Part shown: piece by piece, positions 1 to 8,474 of the stretch
How the letters are laid out: each line of letters starts with the position of its first letter
Numbering within the stretch: the stretch's first letter is position 1
NCBI GenBank assembly: GCA_903869345.1
Contig: CAIPYM010000014.1
Span: 1 to 35,265, forward strand
DNA length: 35,265 nucleotides
Source: an uncultured Pseudomonadota bacterium
GTDB lineage: Bacteria; Pseudomonadota; Alphaproteobacteria; UBA9219
Reading direction: 5' to 3'
The notes under the pieces: model-generated
What the model was told of the DNA's origin: nothing
Database searches by the model: none
What the model saw: only the letters and a program-made list of their open reading frames with translations
Program-made: the position numbers and the translations under genes

Positions 1-91
1 AGCTCACCACGAGAAAAACAAAATGATTTAAAATCAAACGCTTAGGCCCTTATCCCCGTGCCCCCCCCTCGGGCTCCCTTCTCCCTTGCCT

Positions 92-1477
92 TCAAAATCC
101 CTTCCGCTCACCCCCGTCCCCCCTTTTCGCAAAGGGTTCCTGGGATGTTAACTTTTTCTCGAGGGCAAACACAAACTCACTGAACTGAGGATCGAACGCC
201 TGTGTTTCCTCCAGGGCCTTCAGTGCCCACGCGTAGGCCTTTCGATCATCGTGAGGGAGACCGTCCCCCGTCGCGTAGGCATGGGCAAGAAACACAGCGG
301 CCTTATGTCCTCCATCCTCGGCGGATTTTGTGTACCAGAGGATAGCTTGCGCTTTGTCTTTCTCAACACCACGTCCTTCGTCATACGCTTTTCCCAGGTG
401 ATATTGCGCTTCAACTCTCGCAAAACGATGCTCGTCTCCCTGTTGGCTCGCTAGTTTCTGGTATAATGTCAGGGCCTTCCGATCATCTCGAGCCCCCTCC
501 GGGCCGAAGCCATAATACCCAGCAAGCACCAATTGATAATAAGGGCTTTCCTGAGCCGCGGCTTGTTCGAGGAGAGCCATGCCTTGAGGAATGTCGTGGG
601 GGATATTCTCGCCCCTGATCAACAACTCGCCCAAAGCCCCACGAGCCACCGATTGGAAGGCTGGGGGCTCCTCGTTAAGGGCTGGGTTTTCAACGGCCCG
701 ACGGTACCATTGAGCAGCCTCTGCGTCGTTTTTCGGAACGACCCTGCCCATAAGATAGGCCTGGCCCAACGCACATTGCGAGCGCACATCACCGAGGGAG
801 GCCGCTTTCTTCCAGACATCAAGGCCACGAATCCCATCGAACGCGAGAACGGGTTTCTTGTTCCCAGCATGACGGGCGGTTCCATCCACATAGTCACGGC
901 CTATTTGGTATAATGCAGCCTTGGCAGCTTGCACAGCATTTGGAAAAGCATGGGATGACGGGTTGCTGAGGACTCGCAAATACCACCTGACGGACTCTTC
1001 ATCGTCTTTTTCTACCAAATCACTTACAAAATGATTATTGTAGTAAGCCTCAGCCAACGCTATTTGGGATTGAATATCCCCCTCGTTTGCCGTTTTTTTC
1101 CACAGAGCAATCCCTTTGGCGCCGTTCCGTTCGACATAATTTCCTTCGATGTAATCACGTCCTAACGTGTAGAGGGCGAACGGTATTCCTTTTTCGGCCT
1201 CAAGATAAGCGGCCTTTTCCCATAAAAGCTCTCCCTTTGGGATGTCTTGTTTGACACGTTTTCCCTTTAAATAGTCTTCAGCCACGAGACGCATGGCAAA
1301 AACATCACCGTCTGCTGCCCGTTGTTCGTATAAACGATGGATGAGGGCATCGGCCTCGTTGATAGATTCAGCCTGCATAGGCCCTTGCTGATGAGCTGCA
1401 TAATCATAACCTTCCCATGCCATCAAGGCAAGAGAAATAAAAAAAGCAAATAAGAGAATCCATTTTCTCTGAGGCAT
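92..1477 (-). CDS. Sel1-repeat (TPR-like) envelope protein
   Basis: 461 residues. A basic N-terminus is followed by a hydrophobic stretch (about residues 6-20), read as a signal peptide or membrane anchor; no clean AxA cleavage site is visible. The rest is a run of about eight or nine Sel1-type helical repeats of roughly 35-45 residues (patterns such as LGxxYxxG, DxxKAxxWYxKxAxxGG), ending in a short charged tail. Sel1 proteins act as protein-protein scaffolds; in Legionella the family (LpnE, EnhC) helps host interaction, but no substrate can be inferred here. The start at 1477 is supported by a GGAG about 8 bases upstream. The gene is monocistronic, separated from the upstream receiver gene by a repeat element. 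The exact partner is unknown; family assignment is confident. Confidence 0.88.
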   Translation of the reverse strand: MPQRKWILLFAFFISLALMAWEGYDYAAHQQGPMQAESINEADALIHRLYEQRAADGDVFAMRLVAEDYLKGKRVKQDIPKGELLWEKAAYLEAEKGIPFALYTLGRDYIEGNYVERNGAKGIALWKKTANEGDIQSQIALAEAYYNNHFVSDLVEKDDEESVRWYLRVLSNPSSHAFPNAVQAAKAALYQIGRDYVDGTARHAGNKKPVLAFDGIRGLDVWKKAASLGDVRSQCALGQAYLMGRVVPKNDAEAAQWYRRAVENPALNEEPPAFQSVARGALGELLIRGENIPHDIPQGMALLEQAAAQESPYYQLVLAGYYGFGPEGARDDRKALTLYQKLASQQGDEHRFARVEAQYHLGKAYDEGRGVEKDKAQAILWYTKSAEDGGHKAAVFLAHAYATGDGLPHDDRKAYAWALKALEETQAFDPQFSEFVFALEKKLTSQEPFAKRGDGGERKGF

Positions 1478-1514
1478 GGCACATCACTCCACAAGACGAC
1501 TTAAAATCACTTCT

Positions 1515-1651
1515 ATACTTGGGTATGGCACACGATGACCTTTTTCTCAGCCCTGTTCTCTCGACCGTCATCCCGGCGAAAGCCGGGAACCAGTGCCATT
1601 TTTCTGGGACGTCTGAACCATGGACCCCGGCTTTCGCCGGGGTGACGGTCC
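1515..1651 (+). repeat. Dispersed palindromic repeat element, copy A
   Basis: It begins with ATACTTGGGTATGGCACACG, runs through a ~25-base spacer, then a palindromic arm (CCGTCATCCCGGCGAAAGCC at 1565), a ~40-base middle and the inverted arm (ACCCCGGCTTTCGCCGGGGT). The leader matches copy D inside prmC almost base for base, and the middle matches copy B. The right-hand end seen in B and D is missing here. It lies between the receiver gene and the Sel1 gene, so it could also act as a transcript-end hairpin for the receiver gene. Confidence 0.85.
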
Positions 1652-1689
1652 TTTTTGAGACTCTGTCCTCGCTCTTTCAAATCGCTCGG

Positions 1690-1712
1690 GGTCCGGCCTT
1701 CGCCGGAAGGGC
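1690..1712 (+). repeat. Solo arm of the palindromic repeat family
   Basis: GGTCCGGCCTTCGCCGGAAG is a decayed single arm resembling the second arm of copy C. It sits only 8 bases beyond the 3' end of the receiver gene and about 40 bases after copy A, so A and this arm may be one decayed array. Confidence 0.5.
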
Positions 1713-1719
1713 GGTGCTT

Positions 1720-2106
1720 TTAAAACTCGCCCAAAACCGAGACCAGCTTTTGCCGCAACGCTTGCGCTGTGAAGGGTTTGATGAGGGCACCCGAATCACC
1801 CGCTTCCCGGAGTGTCGCGGCGCGGACGGCTTTGCTGGGGGCTGTCAGCATGATGAAGGGCACGGATTGCAACGTGCGATCGGCGCGGACTTCGCGCAAG
1901 AACTGCAACCCCGTCATGGGACTCAAATTCCAATCCGAAAGAATCAGGCCGTAAGGTTTTTCGCGCAGCTTTTGCAACGCTGAGGGGCCGTCTTCGGCCG
2001 GGACAATGTTCCGAAAGCCAAGCTTGCGCAGCCAATCCCTTACAATGTCCAGCATGGGAGGGTAGCTGTTTACCACGAGAATGGCGAGGTCGGAGTTAGC
2101 CGCCAT
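1720..2106 (-). CDS. Stand-alone CheY-like receiver with a degenerate acidic pocket
   Basis: 128 residues, a single receiver domain with no output domain. The phosphoacceptor Asp58 (LILSDWN), Thr88 (IMLTA) and Lys110 (LIKPF) are present. The acidic pair that normally binds Mg2+ after beta-1 (DD) is replaced by Asn13-Ser14 (ILVVNSY). This suggests weak or no phosphorylation, or constitutive signalling. I chose the ATG at 2106 because GGAAAAGAG lies just upstream; an in-frame GTG at 2124 would add six residues but has no ribosome site. No kinase gene is adjacent; the cognate kinase could be elsewhere. Overall sequence resembles alphaproteobacterial CheY-type single receivers. Confidence 0.87.
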   Translation of the reverse strand: MAANSDLAILVVNSYPPMLDIVRDWLRKLGFRNIVPAEDGPSALQKLREKPYGLILSDWNLSPMTGLQFLREVRADRTLQSVPFIMLTAPSKAVRAATLREAGDSGALIKPFTAQALRQKLVSVLGEF

Positions 2107-2225
2107 GGTTTTTCTCTTTTCCACTCAAGGGAGGTTGCCCCCTCAGGGGGTCGGATCCTGGTGTTGGTCCCGGAGGAAAAGATCTGCAACGAGAACGTGC
2201 CGGCCGCTTTCCTCCTGCCCTCGCC

Positions 2226-3626
2226 TTATTGGACGTAAACGTGAACCTCCGGCGTTTGGGCGGCAGCTAGGTAGGCCGAGCCCAAGCTGATCTTGGAAGG
2301 CGGAAGCCCCAGCTGAATGAGCGCACGCTTGACGGATTCGGCGTTGCGCCCAGCGGCTTCACGGGCTCGGGCGATTTCCGAACTGTCACCCTTTTGGGGC
2401 GTGATGGCCACGACCGTAAAGGAGGCCTCGGGGCGATTCTGGAGGGCAAGGCTGACGGCCGAGGACAGGTCTTCTTCGTAGTGAACAACGGGCTGGTTGT
2501 ACCTGATCAGAACCAGGAGGTGACCGAGACTCGGCATCGCACCCGTCTGATAAGCACCGTCGGGGCCGGACGATTCACGATCGCCCGATGGGGGCGTGGG
2601 CGCAAGAGGTGCCGCGCTGACGGGAACCGCCGGAGCTGCTCCCGAGGTTGCAACCGGAACTGTCCCTAGAGTTGTGGCGGGAACTGTCCCCAAAGTTGCA
2701 ACCGGAGCTGTTCCTGAGACCGCGGCTGGAGCCGCCCCCGAGACTGTCCCCACGGTTGCGGCTGGAGCTGCTTCCGAGGTTGTGACCGGAGCTGTCCCCA
2801 AGGTGGGGGCAGGCTGGAACGTGACCTGCGAGGGCGGGTTCACGATGACAGGACGATTGGCCAAGCTGTTGCCCAGCATCTCGCCACGGTTGATTGCGAA
2901 CGCAAGCGTTTGAAGGTTGGAACGCTCAGCGGTCAGGTAGCTCGTCTGGCGGCTAATGTCGCCTGCGACTTGGTTGCGTAGGTTATCAAGCGCGACCAAC
3001 GTTTGCGTGACGTCGTCCCGCAGCAAGCGAAGCTGATCATGGTCTTCGTCCACGGCCCCTGAAAGTTGAAACGCCCCTTGAATCGCTTCCAACAGGTAGG
3101 ACGCAAGGGAGGCATCCGCCGAGACGACGTTTGAAAGGCCGTTCAAACGGTCCAGTGAGGTTGTCACTTCGTTAAGGCTTGCCTCGGCCTCTTCCCATTG
3201 GCGGAGCAGGATCGGGTTCCCCCGTGTCGTGCCGTTCTGAAGCCGCGCCGTGATAGCCGCGACCGTGCTGTGGTACTGAACGGCACCCGCCGCACCGTTG
3301 GAGCGGAGCATGGCAAATTCGTTCTGACTGAGTCCGACCGACGACCTCAAACGCGCGACTTCACTCCGTAATTCGGAGGCCCGGACCGAAACGGTTGTCC
3401 CGCTGGCGGGTCCGAACTTGGCAAGCGCGTTTTCTCCCGGAGCAGGTGTCACACCCATGTCGGGTGCGAGGGGCAACGGTGACGTAGCTTCGGGGCCAGC
3501 ATTGGCGGGCCACGACTCGGCCGATTCTTTGTCCGCAAAGGCTGCCGAGGCTGCCCAGGACGTTAGAGCCAGTCCGAGAATGAGAAGGCTGAAAAGACGT
3601 AGGGCTGCGCGGCGATGTGTTGGCAT
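2226..3626 (-). CDS. Secreted coiled-coil protein with octapeptide-repeat linker and OmpA-like C-terminus
   Basis: 466 residues. There is a clear signal peptide (arginine-rich start, hydrophobic core to about residue 28, ASAAFA cleavage region). Residues about 80-255 are helical and probably coiled coil. A Pro/Ala/Thr/Val-rich linker follows, made of octapeptide repeats. The last ~100 residues (from PSLGHLLVLIRYNQ to EVHVYVQ) look like an OmpA-type peptidoglycan-binding fold: an NAESVKRALIQLGLPPSKI helix and a terminal beta strand match the shape, though the usual Asp/Arg ligand residues are not obvious. It probably sits in the periplasm, spanning between membrane and wall. Genomes with Dot/Icm systems carry OmpA-like accessory proteins such as DotK, but a link to the dot genes at 28.7-32.9 kb is only a guess. 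I do not recognise the gene. Confidence 0.75.
   Translation of the reverse strand: MPTHRRAALRLFSLLILGLALTSWAASAAFADKESAESWPANAGPEATSPLPLAPDMGVTPAPGENALAKFGPASGTTVSVRASELRSEVARLRSSVGLSQNEFAMLRSNGAAGAVQYHSTVAAITARLQNGTTRGNPILLRQWEEAEASLNEVTTSLDRLNGLSNVVSADASLASYLLEAIQGAFQLSGAVDEDHDQLRLLRDDVTQTLVALDNLRNQVAGDISRQTSYLTAERSNLQTLAFAINRGEMLGNSLANRPVIVNPPSQVTFQPAPTLGTAPVTTSEAAPAATVGTVSGAAPAAVSGTAPVATLGTVPATTLGTVPVATSGAAPAVPVSAAPLAPTPPSGDRESSGPDGAYQTGAMPSLGHLLVLIRYNQPVVHYEEDLSSAVSLALQNRPEASFTVVAITPQKGDSSEIARAREAAGRNAESVKRALIQLGLPPSKISLGSAYLAAAQTPEVHVYVQ
2612..2811 (-). repeat. 24-bp tandem repeats encoding octapeptides
   Basis: The linker of the preceding secreted protein is built from about eight diverged 24-bp units encoding G(T/A)(A/V)P(A/V)(A/T)T(S/L). 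Unit starts fall 24 bases apart for most of the array, with one 12-base half-unit. Such repeats often vary in copy number and set the reach of an envelope protein. Confidence 0.75.
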
Positions 3627-3823
3627 GGGGGATCACCATCCTCAGGATGAAATCGGAGAAGGCGCGTAAGCCCCCTCACTTCGAGTCGGGGGCAGTCTAG
3701 TGATTCATCCCTTTTCCAACAAGAGGCCTTCACGTGTCGAATTTTTGTTCTCAAGACGTGTTTGGGATTGCAGCGGAAAACGTGGTATGCGGCCCTGTTT
3801 TGACCCGATTCCGAGGGGTGTTG

Positions 3824-3838
3824 CACCTCCGTGAGGTG
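3824..3838 (+). promoter_or_regulatory. Perfect hairpin in the ychF leader
   Basis: CACCTC-CGT-GAGGTG is a 6-bp perfect inverted repeat with a three-base loop, 31 bases before the ychF start. It could be an operator or a leader hairpin, but may be chance. No convincing -35/-10 pair was found in this leader. Confidence 0.25.
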
Positions 3839-3869
3839 AACAGGGACGACGACGAGAGGAAACAAATCC

Positions 3870-4976
3870 ATGGGACTCAGTTGCGGAATCGTCGGTTTGC
3901 CCAACGTTGGCAAGTCCACGCTTTTTAACGCGCTCACTGCCACAGCGGCGGCGGAGGCGGCCAATTATCCCTTTTGCACGATCGAGCCCAACGAAGGGCG
4001 CGTGAGCGTGCCCGACGAGCGACTCACTCGCCTTGCTGAGCTCGCGCATTCGGCCAAAATCATTCCCACGCAGCTGGCGTTTATGGATATCGCGGGGTTG
4101 GTACGTGGGGCTGCGCAAGGGGAAGGGCTTGGGAATCAGTTCCTCGCCCATATCCGTGAGGTGGACGCGATCATCCATGTTGCGCGGTGTTTTGAGGATT
4201 CCAACGTCACGCACGTCGAAGGTTCGGTGGATCCTGTCCGGGACGCGGCGGTGATTGCGACCGAACTCATGATCGCGGATTTGGAAAGCGTCGAAAAACG
4301 TATCCCCGCGCTTCAAAAAAAAGCCAAGGGGGGTGAGCTTGATGCTAAAGAGCAGCTCGCCCTTCTCGAGCCTGCGCGGGAATCCCTGCAGCGTGGGCAA
4401 CCGGCCAGCGTCGTGGAATCCTCGCTCGATTCCGAAAAGAAGATTCTTTTTCACCGTTTAAATCTTCTGACGACCAAGCCTGTTCTGTACGTCGCCAACG
4501 TGGGCGAGGAAGACGCCGCCAACGGCAATGCGCTGTCCCGTGCACTTGAAGCGCATGCGCAGACCGAGAGCGCACCGTGCATACGAATCGCGGCGGCGAT
4601 CGAATCGGAGGTGTCGCTGCTGCCCGACCCGGCCGACAAGAAGGCCTTTTTGGATTCGCTCGGGCTTGCCGAGCCTGGGCTCAACGCCATTATTCGTGCG
4701 GGGTATCGCTTGTTGGATCTCATCACGTTTTTCACGGTGGGGCCGAAGGAAGCGCGGGCGTGGACGTTGCGGCGAGGGTCCCTGGCGCCTCAGGCCGCTG
4801 GGGTCATTCACACGGATTTTGAACGCGGGTTCATCAAGGCCGAGGTCATCGGGTACGACGATTACGTCGCGTGCGGCAACGAGGCGGCCGCGCGGGACGC
4901 TGGGAAACTGCGACAAGAAGGCAAAGACTACGTCGTCCACGACGGCGACGTCGTTCACTTTCGTTTTAACGTGTAG
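3870..4976 (+). CDS. ychF: Ribosome-binding ATPase YchF (OLA1 family)
   Basis: 368 residues, the usual length for the family. The P-loop GLPNVGKST is at residues 9-17 and the G3 element DIAGL follows around residue 72. The C-terminal third carries the TGS domain (HTDFERGFIKAEV, then DYVVHDGDVVHFRFNV at the end). YchF is a cytosolic Obg-class P-loop NTPase that prefers ATP, binds ribosomes and takes part in translation and stress responses. An AGAGGAAA ribosome site sits about 8 bases before the ATG. The 3' end overlaps the convergent restriction-modification gene by 11 bases, so the two transcripts must collide or share a termination region. Confidence 0.97.
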   Translation: MGLSCGIVGLPNVGKSTLFNALTATAAAEAANYPFCTIEPNEGRVSVPDERLTRLAELAHSAKIIPTQLAFMDIAGLVRGAAQGEGLGNQFLAHIREVDAIIHVARCFEDSNVTHVEGSVDPVRDAAVIATELMIADLESVEKRIPALQKKAKGGELDAKEQLALLEPARESLQRGQPASVVESSLDSEKKILFHRLNLLTTKPVLYVANVGEEDAANGNALSRALEAHAQTESAPCIRIAAAIESEVSLLPDPADKKAFLDSLGLAEPGLNAIIRAGYRLLDLITFFTVGPKEARAWTLRRGSLAPQAAGVIHTDFERGFIKAEVIGYDDYVACGNEAAARDAGKLRQEGKDYVVHDGDVVHFRFNV

Positions 4977-7900
4977 GGACGAGGGGGTCTGAAAAGATCA
5001 GGACCTCTTGCCGTGTGTCGGACTCGTCGGTTCGGCTGCAAGGGCAGGACGCTGTGCCGCCGCCTTTTCCGCCGCCCCGTGTGGTGCGAGGGTCGGGGGT
5101 GGGCAGGAGGTCCTCCGCCCGGAAACAGGGACCTTGCACAAGAGTGTCCAGAAGATTCTGAATCTCGGGGAGCAGGGCGACAGTGTGCTCCAGGACCCAC
5201 AGAAGCTCCAGAAACTGATCCGTCATCGGAGCGGTCCAGACGGCTGGGCGAATCGCATCGAGGGGCGAGGATTTTTTGCCCGCGCCCTCGCGCCGTCTGT
5301 ACGAAAGCCATGATGGAACAACGTGCAGTCCCGAGACCTCAAAATCCCAAACCGCCGGGGACACGGGGCCAAAACGCCCCTTGCCAAAGGCAATCTCGCG
5401 GGTTTCAGGGATGTAGGAAAACGTGTCGGGGTAATCGGCCTCGGTCGGGGGAATGGCCTTGAGGCATCGCGCCTTGCCCTGTGGCACGTCCCCGGCGCGG
5501 CGGCCTTTGGGGATCATGCGGTTGCCAAACGTGTGCAGGTGAATCAGCTTGCGCCCAATGGCTGCGATTTTGGCGAACAGATCGGCATCGTGCGTGATGG
5601 GCAGGCGCGGAGCGGATGCAGAGAGCTCGGTCCAGAACATCGCGGCGTAACCGGGGTTCGCGAGCACCGCATAAGCATAGGCGAACACGTCCTCGGCCCG
5701 TACGGGGCGTTCGTAGACCTCGGCCAACGTTTCGGCGAGCCCTTCCGCAAGGTTCGGGTTCTGCCCTTCGGCGTCGCGGTAGAGGGGAATCACGTCCTTG
5801 CCACCGCGCCCCGAAAAGTGGTGACGATCGGGGAGAAGGTCTGTCACAACGGCGCTACTGCCACTGCCCAGGCGACCGCTGAGCAACGAGGTCAGATAGA
5901 CCTGTTTCGGACCGTGCGTTTCAACCAACTCCGGGCGGATGTAATCGCAAAGGCGCACGTCGAAAAACATGACCTGGCGGTCGAACGATCGGAAACCATA
6001 AGGTGTTACCCGAGGAAGTTCTGCCGAGGATTTAAGGCTTGCGACGCAGGGTGCGCCGGAGCCGGGCAGATCTCCGGACGTGTACACTTTGTCAATTGTG
6101 CGGTCGCGGCTTTCCACAAACGCGGTGGCGCGGAGATCCGGGGGAAGGGTGCATAAACGCCTCCAGCGTTGTTCCAGGACCTCCGGCGTTTCCCCGATGG
6201 GCCAACGCCCCACGAATTGAATTCCCGAATGTTGCCAGGGGAATACATCCGTTAGGGCGGGCCAGGCGAAAAACGCTCCCGAGCCTTGGGGGACAAAGGG
6301 GTCGTGCCAACCGCTTGGGCAGGGTTGCCACGTGACATCGGCAAAGCGCGTGATAGCCTCCAGCCGTGCTTTTTTGTCGTCACGTGCGCCAGAGATTTTC
6401 GCATAACGCACCTTGGCGGGGCGATTTCGCCGAGGTTGGCCTTTGCAATACCCCACTGCAATCGCGACCGGAGTTCGAATGGCGAACAAATTGGTAGTTT
6501 TGCGTGATCCCAGGCCATCACCCTCCAGATCAATGATCCACAGGGCGTCGAACGTACGGCGCATGACCTCGCGCATGCCGACAAACCCTGGGCCCGTCAG
6601 GTAGGACGAGGCCGTGATAAAAGACACAATACCGCCCGTTTCTTGACACTCAAAAAGTTTCCACAGCGCCCAGCGCCAAAAATACACATAGTCATTGTAG
6701 AGATTGCGAATATTGGAGGACTTCCCAGCTTTTTTGGCCGGGAGGATGAAGTCGTCGAGAATCGGGCGTTGGCCCTGGCTTTCTTGCCGTGCTCCGCCTT
6801 CCACCTTGTCGCCGAATCGCACCCAGCCACCTTTGGGGCGTGTGGTGGTGTCGCCGCGCTCAATCACTTGGCGGTCGTAGGGCGGGTTGCCGAGGCAGAC
6901 GAGGACGTTCGTTTGTTCTTTCACGGCGCGAGCGCGGCGGCGTTCTTCCACGAGGGGCCGATGCGCCAGATCCAAAGTCCCTGGGGGAGTCGTAAACGGG
7001 CTTTCCAGTGTATCCGCGAGGTAAACCTGCAGACGACCTTCGGGCAGGGTTCCGCCTTCTGACAGAATCTCTTGCGCCAAGCGTAGATGCGCGACGGCGT
7101 AGGGCCCCACCAAGCATTCGAACGCGTACATGTTGCGGGCGAGCAGCGAGGCGCGGGCGGGTACCGCGCCTTCTCCGCTGCGTTCCCGCACACGGGCCAG
7201 CGCGTGCTGAACGGCGGCCACGAGGTACGTGCCTGTGCCGACGGCGGGGTCCAGGAACGTCACGCCGTCGTCCGCGAACGCGAGGCGTTTGCCGAACGTC
7301 GTATCGAGAATCTCCGCGACAAGCCGAACCTGGCACCCGACGATCTCGGCGGGCGTGTAGTAAACGCCGTAATCGTTGCGGAGTTTACGGTCGTAGGCGT
7401 CCAGAAAGTCTTCGTAAAAGTAGAGCCACAGCTCGGGATTGCGTTTGAGAATCACATGAGGGTCCAGGGCGGACAGGGAGCGTTCCAAAACCTCGTACCC
7501 CACCCGGACTTCCTGCCGTGCGTCCTTGTGCGCCAAGATCCGCAGCGTTGCGGCTAACAAGCCGTTGCCCGCATCCAGCGTCTTGGCGGCGCTTTCGGGG
7601 GAGAGGTCCTCCGCCCCGCTGATTCGGGCCAAAAGCAGGGCGTAGGTGAGCGTTTGCGCGTAAGCATCGGCGAACTGCGCCGCATCAGCGTCCGGGAACA
7701 AGTACCCACGCCATTCCTCGGCAAGCAGCGCTAGGCCCGAACGTGCGTTCTCCACGGCTTGTTCCACCTCGGCTCGTAACAGGCGCGTGAGCGGTGCGAG
7801 GTAATGCGCGAGGTCTCGGGGGGTGTGGGGGACGATGGGCTCCCACGTGAGAAAATCACTGAGGAGCGTCTGCAGCGCCTCAGCGTTGGCCTCGTCCACC

Positions 7901-8331
7901 GCGCGGGGACCGTCGGTGGTGATGTCGCCCTTCAGTCGAACGGTCGCTCCGGTTTTTTGGCCGCAGCGGTAGAGGGACCAGGATTGACCGTCGGTGTAGA
8001 TGAGGTTGGGAATCGCTTGGAAGGTTCCCCACTGTTTCTTGTTTTGCTCCCCTTTGAGACGGTTGGGGTCTGATCCCATGCCCGGCGCCTTCAGTTCCAC
8101 AAACCCCGCCAAGAGGTGCGCGACCGTCACACCCAGATCGGGGCGTCCGTGAAAATCCGCGATTCGTGCCTCGGTGCGGATGACGACGGTGTGGCCCAAC
8201 ACCTCGCCCACGGCGCGAAGGAGGTCCGCCGTGGGGCCTTTGAGTTGGTCTTCGGCTCCTGCGTCAACGGGCGCGGCAAAGTTACGCGTCAACGTGTCGG
8301 CAAAGCGCTCAAGGGCGGCAAGGACGGACAT
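4966..8331 (-). CDS. Single-polypeptide restriction-modification enzyme (Type ISP-C specificity domain)
   Basis: 1121 residues. The N-terminus has a PD-(D/E)xK-like nuclease signature (GRPDLG with Asp65, then FVELKAPG with Glu79 and Lys81). The middle is an N6-adenine DNA methylase: a GVYYTPAEIV segment, SAM-binding FLDPAVGTG (about 359-367) and catalytic NPPY (482-485). The C-terminus (about 1000-1085, with PSWLSYRRREGAGKKSSPLD and a LLWVLEHTVALLPE helix) is the specificity domain of Type ISP enzymes. The SF2 helicase/translocase of true Type ISP enzymes such as LlaGI is absent, so the architecture is closer to Type IIG/IIL enzymes: one protein that methylates and probably cuts. It is a likely phage-defence gene between two housekeeping genes. 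The last ~35 residues after the specificity domain are low-complexity and probably an unconserved extension overlapping ychF. Confidence 0.88.
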   Translation of the reverse strand: MSVLAALERFADTLTRNFAAPVDAGAEDQLKGPTADLLRAVGEVLGHTVVIRTEARIADFHGRPDLGVTVAHLLAGFVELKAPGMGSDPNRLKGEQNKKQWGTFQAIPNLIYTDGQSWSLYRCGQKTGATVRLKGDITTDGPRAVDEANAEALQTLLSDFLTWEPIVPHTPRDLAHYLAPLTRLLRAEVEQAVENARSGLALLAEEWRGYLFPDADAAQFADAYAQTLTYALLLARISGAEDLSPESAAKTLDAGNGLLAATLRILAHKDARQEVRVGYEVLERSLSALDPHVILKRNPELWLYFYEDFLDAYDRKLRNDYGVYYTPAEIVGCQVRLVAEILDTTFGKRLAFADDGVTFLDPAVGTGTYLVAAVQHALARVRERSGEGAVPARASLLARNMYAFECLVGPYAVAHLRLAQEILSEGGTLPEGRLQVYLADTLESPFTTPPGTLDLAHRPLVEERRRARAVKEQTNVLVCLGNPPYDRQVIERGDTTTRPKGGWVRFGDKVEGGARQESQGQRPILDDFILPAKKAGKSSNIRNLYNDYVYFWRWALWKLFECQETGGIVSFITASSYLTGPGFVGMREVMRRTFDALWIIDLEGDGLGSRKTTNLFAIRTPVAIAVGYCKGQPRRNRPAKVRYAKISGARDDKKARLEAITRFADVTWQPCPSGWHDPFVPQGSGAFFAWPALTDVFPWQHSGIQFVGRWPIGETPEVLEQRWRRLCTLPPDLRATAFVESRDRTIDKVYTSGDLPGSGAPCVASLKSSAELPRVTPYGFRSFDRQVMFFDVRLCDYIRPELVETHGPKQVYLTSLLSGRLGSGSSAVVTDLLPDRHHFSGRGGKDVIPLYRDAEGQNPNLAEGLAETLAEVYERPVRAEDVFAYAYAVLANPGYAAMFWTELSASAPRLPITHDADLFAKIAAIGRKLIHLHTFGNRMIPKGRRAGDVPQGKARCLKAIPPTEADYPDTFSYIPETREIAFGKGRFGPVSPAVWDFEVSGLHVVPSWLSYRRREGAGKKSSPLDAIRPAVWTAPMTDQFLELLWVLEHTVALLPEIQNLLDTLVQGPCFRAEDLLPTPDPRTTRGGGKGGGTASCPCSRTDESDTRQEVLIFSDPLVPTR

Positions 8332-8474
8332 TCGGTTTTCTCGTCTCGTGCGATGCCGCGCGAGGCTCTCCCTCCCCAGGCGAGCAACAGACGGCCTGCC
8401 CTTTCTTCACCAGGGCTCTGCCTTTGTCCAGGGCCGCACGCAAGAGGCCAGGGTCCTCAATCCCGAAAGGATGC

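Noticed and set aside
1519-1983. Small plus-strand protein containing PAKAG and TPAFAGVT
   Set aside because: This is the translation of the palindromic repeat, plus the antisense of the receiver gene. Such repeat translations are often mis-annotated as proteins.
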